The notes under the pieces are model-generated. The model had not been told where the DNA came from. It ran no database searches and worked only from the letters and a program-made list of their open reading frames with translations. From positions 746,241-764,349 of the forward strand of contig FN648069.1 of the NCBI GenBank assembly GCA_000310025.1: a stretch of 18,109 nt of DNA, written 5' to 3'. Shown here piece after piece: positions 16,441 through 18,109 of the stretch; positions within the stretch are counted from its first letter, which is position 1, and each line of letters begins with the position of its first letter. The translations under genes and the position numbers were made by a program. The stretch comes from Ectocarpus siliculosus. Lineage: Eukaryota; Sar; Phaeophyceae; Ectocarpales; Ectocarpaceae.

Positions 16441-16980
16441 GCCGTTCCTTTCACTCTTTTTTTTTTGTGAGAAGCCGGGCAGCCTGTAGCCGTAACATGG
16501 TGGGTGAGAGATATGTCGATCTGGGATATATCTACTCGGCAACGAGAGAGCTGGAGTGCCAGCCTCAGGTTCTCCGTTTCCACGGTTATTTTTGTTTTTC
16601 TCGAAATAAAACGAAAATAGCACGTTTGGGGTGATTCCCACAACCATTTAACCCCCAGTCGACCCGGCCTGCATGGTGCGAGATTGCTGGTACATAGCCT
16701 GTGCTAAACCTGCCGATTTCGTCTCTGTAAATGTGGCTCGGTCCAGAATGTGAACAAGATGCTCATGCAGGCTACGTGGGCTGAAGGTTTTAATGGTAAA
16801 GTCTACTTTCTATGCCTCCCGAGCATAGCATGTGATCAGACACAAAGAAATCAGTGAGAGGGCTTGAAAACCCAGACCTCCCAGAAAAGGCGATCCGGCT
16901 TGGTTCTGCACGTTTGCCTTTGGCCAATGGCACGATCGATAGTTTGTGGCGAAAGGGGCATGGTGACGCTCTCTGCTGTC

Positions 16981-17180
16981 ACTTTTAATTGTTCACCAAC
17001 TGGCAATCTGCTGCGATCGCAACCACGCCAAACGTTCCACCTTTTGCGTGTTTTTTCTTCATGTTGACTTTGCTTTTGGGGTGGTAAAAACCTCACCGTA
17101 TAAGATATCACTTGGTTTGATGCTCTATGCTGGTACTTTTAATTGTCCACCCGCCTGCGACTTGCTGTTGCGATCATAAC
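16981..17180 (+). repeat. Two diverged copies of a 45 bp sequence
   Basis: ACTTTTAATTGTTCACC at 16981 and ACTTTTAATTGTCCACC at 17135 continue with related GCGATC..AAC sequence. The spacing is 154 bp. Function unknown. Confidence 0.5.
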
Positions 17181-17455
17181 TTCGTCAATTTTCACCCCTT
17201 TTTTTTTTTTAACATATGCTCTCTTTCGTTGCTACCGGACGCAAAAGCGCACTACTATCAACCTTTGTGCAGCCAAAAAAAGCCACTTTTCGTCACGCCT
17301 TACTATGCAGTTTCGTGTTAGGACTGACTTGCGCCACACCGTTTGACGTCGCTGTTGTTGCTGGGGGGGGGGCACGCGAACAGGAATTAGTCCGGAAGAA
17401 CGGGCCCATGAGTTCAGCGCCCTCAACACGCTTCTTCTGGTGAGCCAGCCAGGAC

Positions 17456-17761
17456 ATGGCATGTAACCGCCATGTAGCCGGAAACGGGACTTTTGCTACT
17501 CGTTTTCCCACCTTTTTTAGAGCCGTGCTGGCACACTTGTGGCGCGTTGATTTCATGGAGCACTTGAGGATACCGCCACGTAGCAGGAGGGGCTATGGTA
17601 ACTCGTTTCCCACTTTTATGAGAGCCATCCTGGCACACTGGCCAGGCGTTGATTTCATGGAGCGCTTGAGGATGCCGTTATGTAGGAGGAGGGGCTATGG
17701 CTACTCGTTTCCCACTTTTGCTAGAGCCATCCCGACGCACCTGTCGTTGCATCGGCTTTAA
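17456..17761 (+). CDS. Short ORF of 34-residue repeats (hypothetical)
   Basis: A 102-103 bp tandem repeat starts at 17496, 17599 and 17701 (third copy partial). In the frame from ATG 17456 it encodes repeats of the type SFPTFMRAILAHWPGVDFME followed by LRMPLCRRRGYG, 34 residues each, ending at a TAA (17759-17761). The frame is kept across copies. The opposite strand is also open in places, so the strand is not certain, and the coding nature rests only on frame retention. I do not recognise the repeat. Confidence 0.3.
   Translation: MACNRHVAGNGTFATRFPTFFRAVLAHLWRVDFMEHLRIPPRSRRGYGNSFPTFMRAILAHWPGVDFMERLRMPLCRRRGYGYSFPTFARAIPTHLSLHRL
17496..17750 (+). repeat. 102 bp tandem repeat, about 2.5 copies
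   Basis: Each copy has ACTCGTTTCCCAC, AGAGCC, CTGGCACAC, GTTGATTTCATGGAGC, CTTGAGGAT and GGAGGGGCTATGG. A partial related segment (ACCGCCATGTAGCCGG) precedes the first copy. Confidence 0.85.
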
Positions 17762-18064
17762 GACGAGAAACAAACACGAGCTCTAGGTCGAAAACACGCT
17801 TGGCGCGACAGAGAGGTATGTACCATCACGCTACACAACGTGTGGGGTGTTTTTTTTCAAGCGCTTTGTTGCTGTCCTTTGTGAGAGCGCCTGACTCACT
17901 TAGAGCACTCATTCGTTCGCCGTTTGCATCGTGCAACGCCCACAACAGCCAGGGAGAACTTCCTAGCTACAAGTCACCTGCCCCCCCCAATGGCCATCGG
18001 CTACGTCCTGTGGGAACAATGCCCCGTCCTCTGGAGGGACGCATGGTCAACAGTCCAACAACTA

Positions 18065-18109
18065 AGGCATGCACAACATGAGGACCCCCCCCCCCCCCCC
18101 CCCCCCCCC
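18065..18109 (+). repeat. Second copy of the 18 bp motif with terminal poly(C)
   Basis: AGGCATGCACAACATGAG, GA, then C25 to the window end. Sequence stops in the homopolymer, so the window may end at a contig edge. Confidence 0.7.

Noticed and set aside
16062-16643. Two ORFs of about 190 codons on opposite strands
   Set aside because: They overlap fully, include hairpins, direct repeats and a T-run, and show no motif; a chance result of repeat structure.

Overview
The window is nuclear DNA of a eukaryote. It has GT-AG introns, exons much richer in G and C at third codon positions than the introns, Pol III tRNA genes with T-run terminators, abundant simple repeats and long poly(C) tracts. Long introns, Ala/Gly/Pro-rich GC-rich exons and high repeat load would fit a brown alga or related stramenopile, but that is inference; no marker gene fixes the taxon.

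Positions 1-9585 (+ strand) hold one multi-exon protein gene, from an ATG at base 1 to a TGA at 9583-9585. I could place eleven exons, most of them joined in consistent reading phase. The product (about 540 residues) is not one I recognise: a low-complexity N-terminus, short acidic stretches, a poly-acidic stretch followed by a basic helix, and a short Cys-containing C-terminus. Two places resist a clean model. Exon 4 shows its coding signature in three successive frames, and the exon 7/8 junction is out of frame. Either the assembly has small indels, the gene is decaying, or unusual splicing is used.

The 3.6 kb intron 6 (5015-8659) carries six near-identical tRNA-Ala(AGC) genes on the same strand, five of them in a tandem array with a spacing of about 360 bp. 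The spacer after the first tRNA is interrupted by a 911 bp element with 25 bp terminal inverted repeats and a TA target duplication. The intact spacers downstream show the empty site. A second, 221 bp inverted-repeat element (3598-3818) with similar ends sits in intron 4.

Downstream of the gene the DNA is repeat-rich and gene-poor. There is a satellite of five units of about 155-195 bp carrying GTACC pentamer runs (9611-10480), then about 3 kb with nothing I can support. An Arg/Ala-rich repeat ORF follows (13590-14330), then TACCG-rich hairpins and direct repeats (16262-16440), and a 102 bp tandem repeat that encodes 34-residue repeats (17456-17761). The window ends in a 25 bp poly(C) run preceded by an 18 bp motif that also precedes the poly(C) at 3956.
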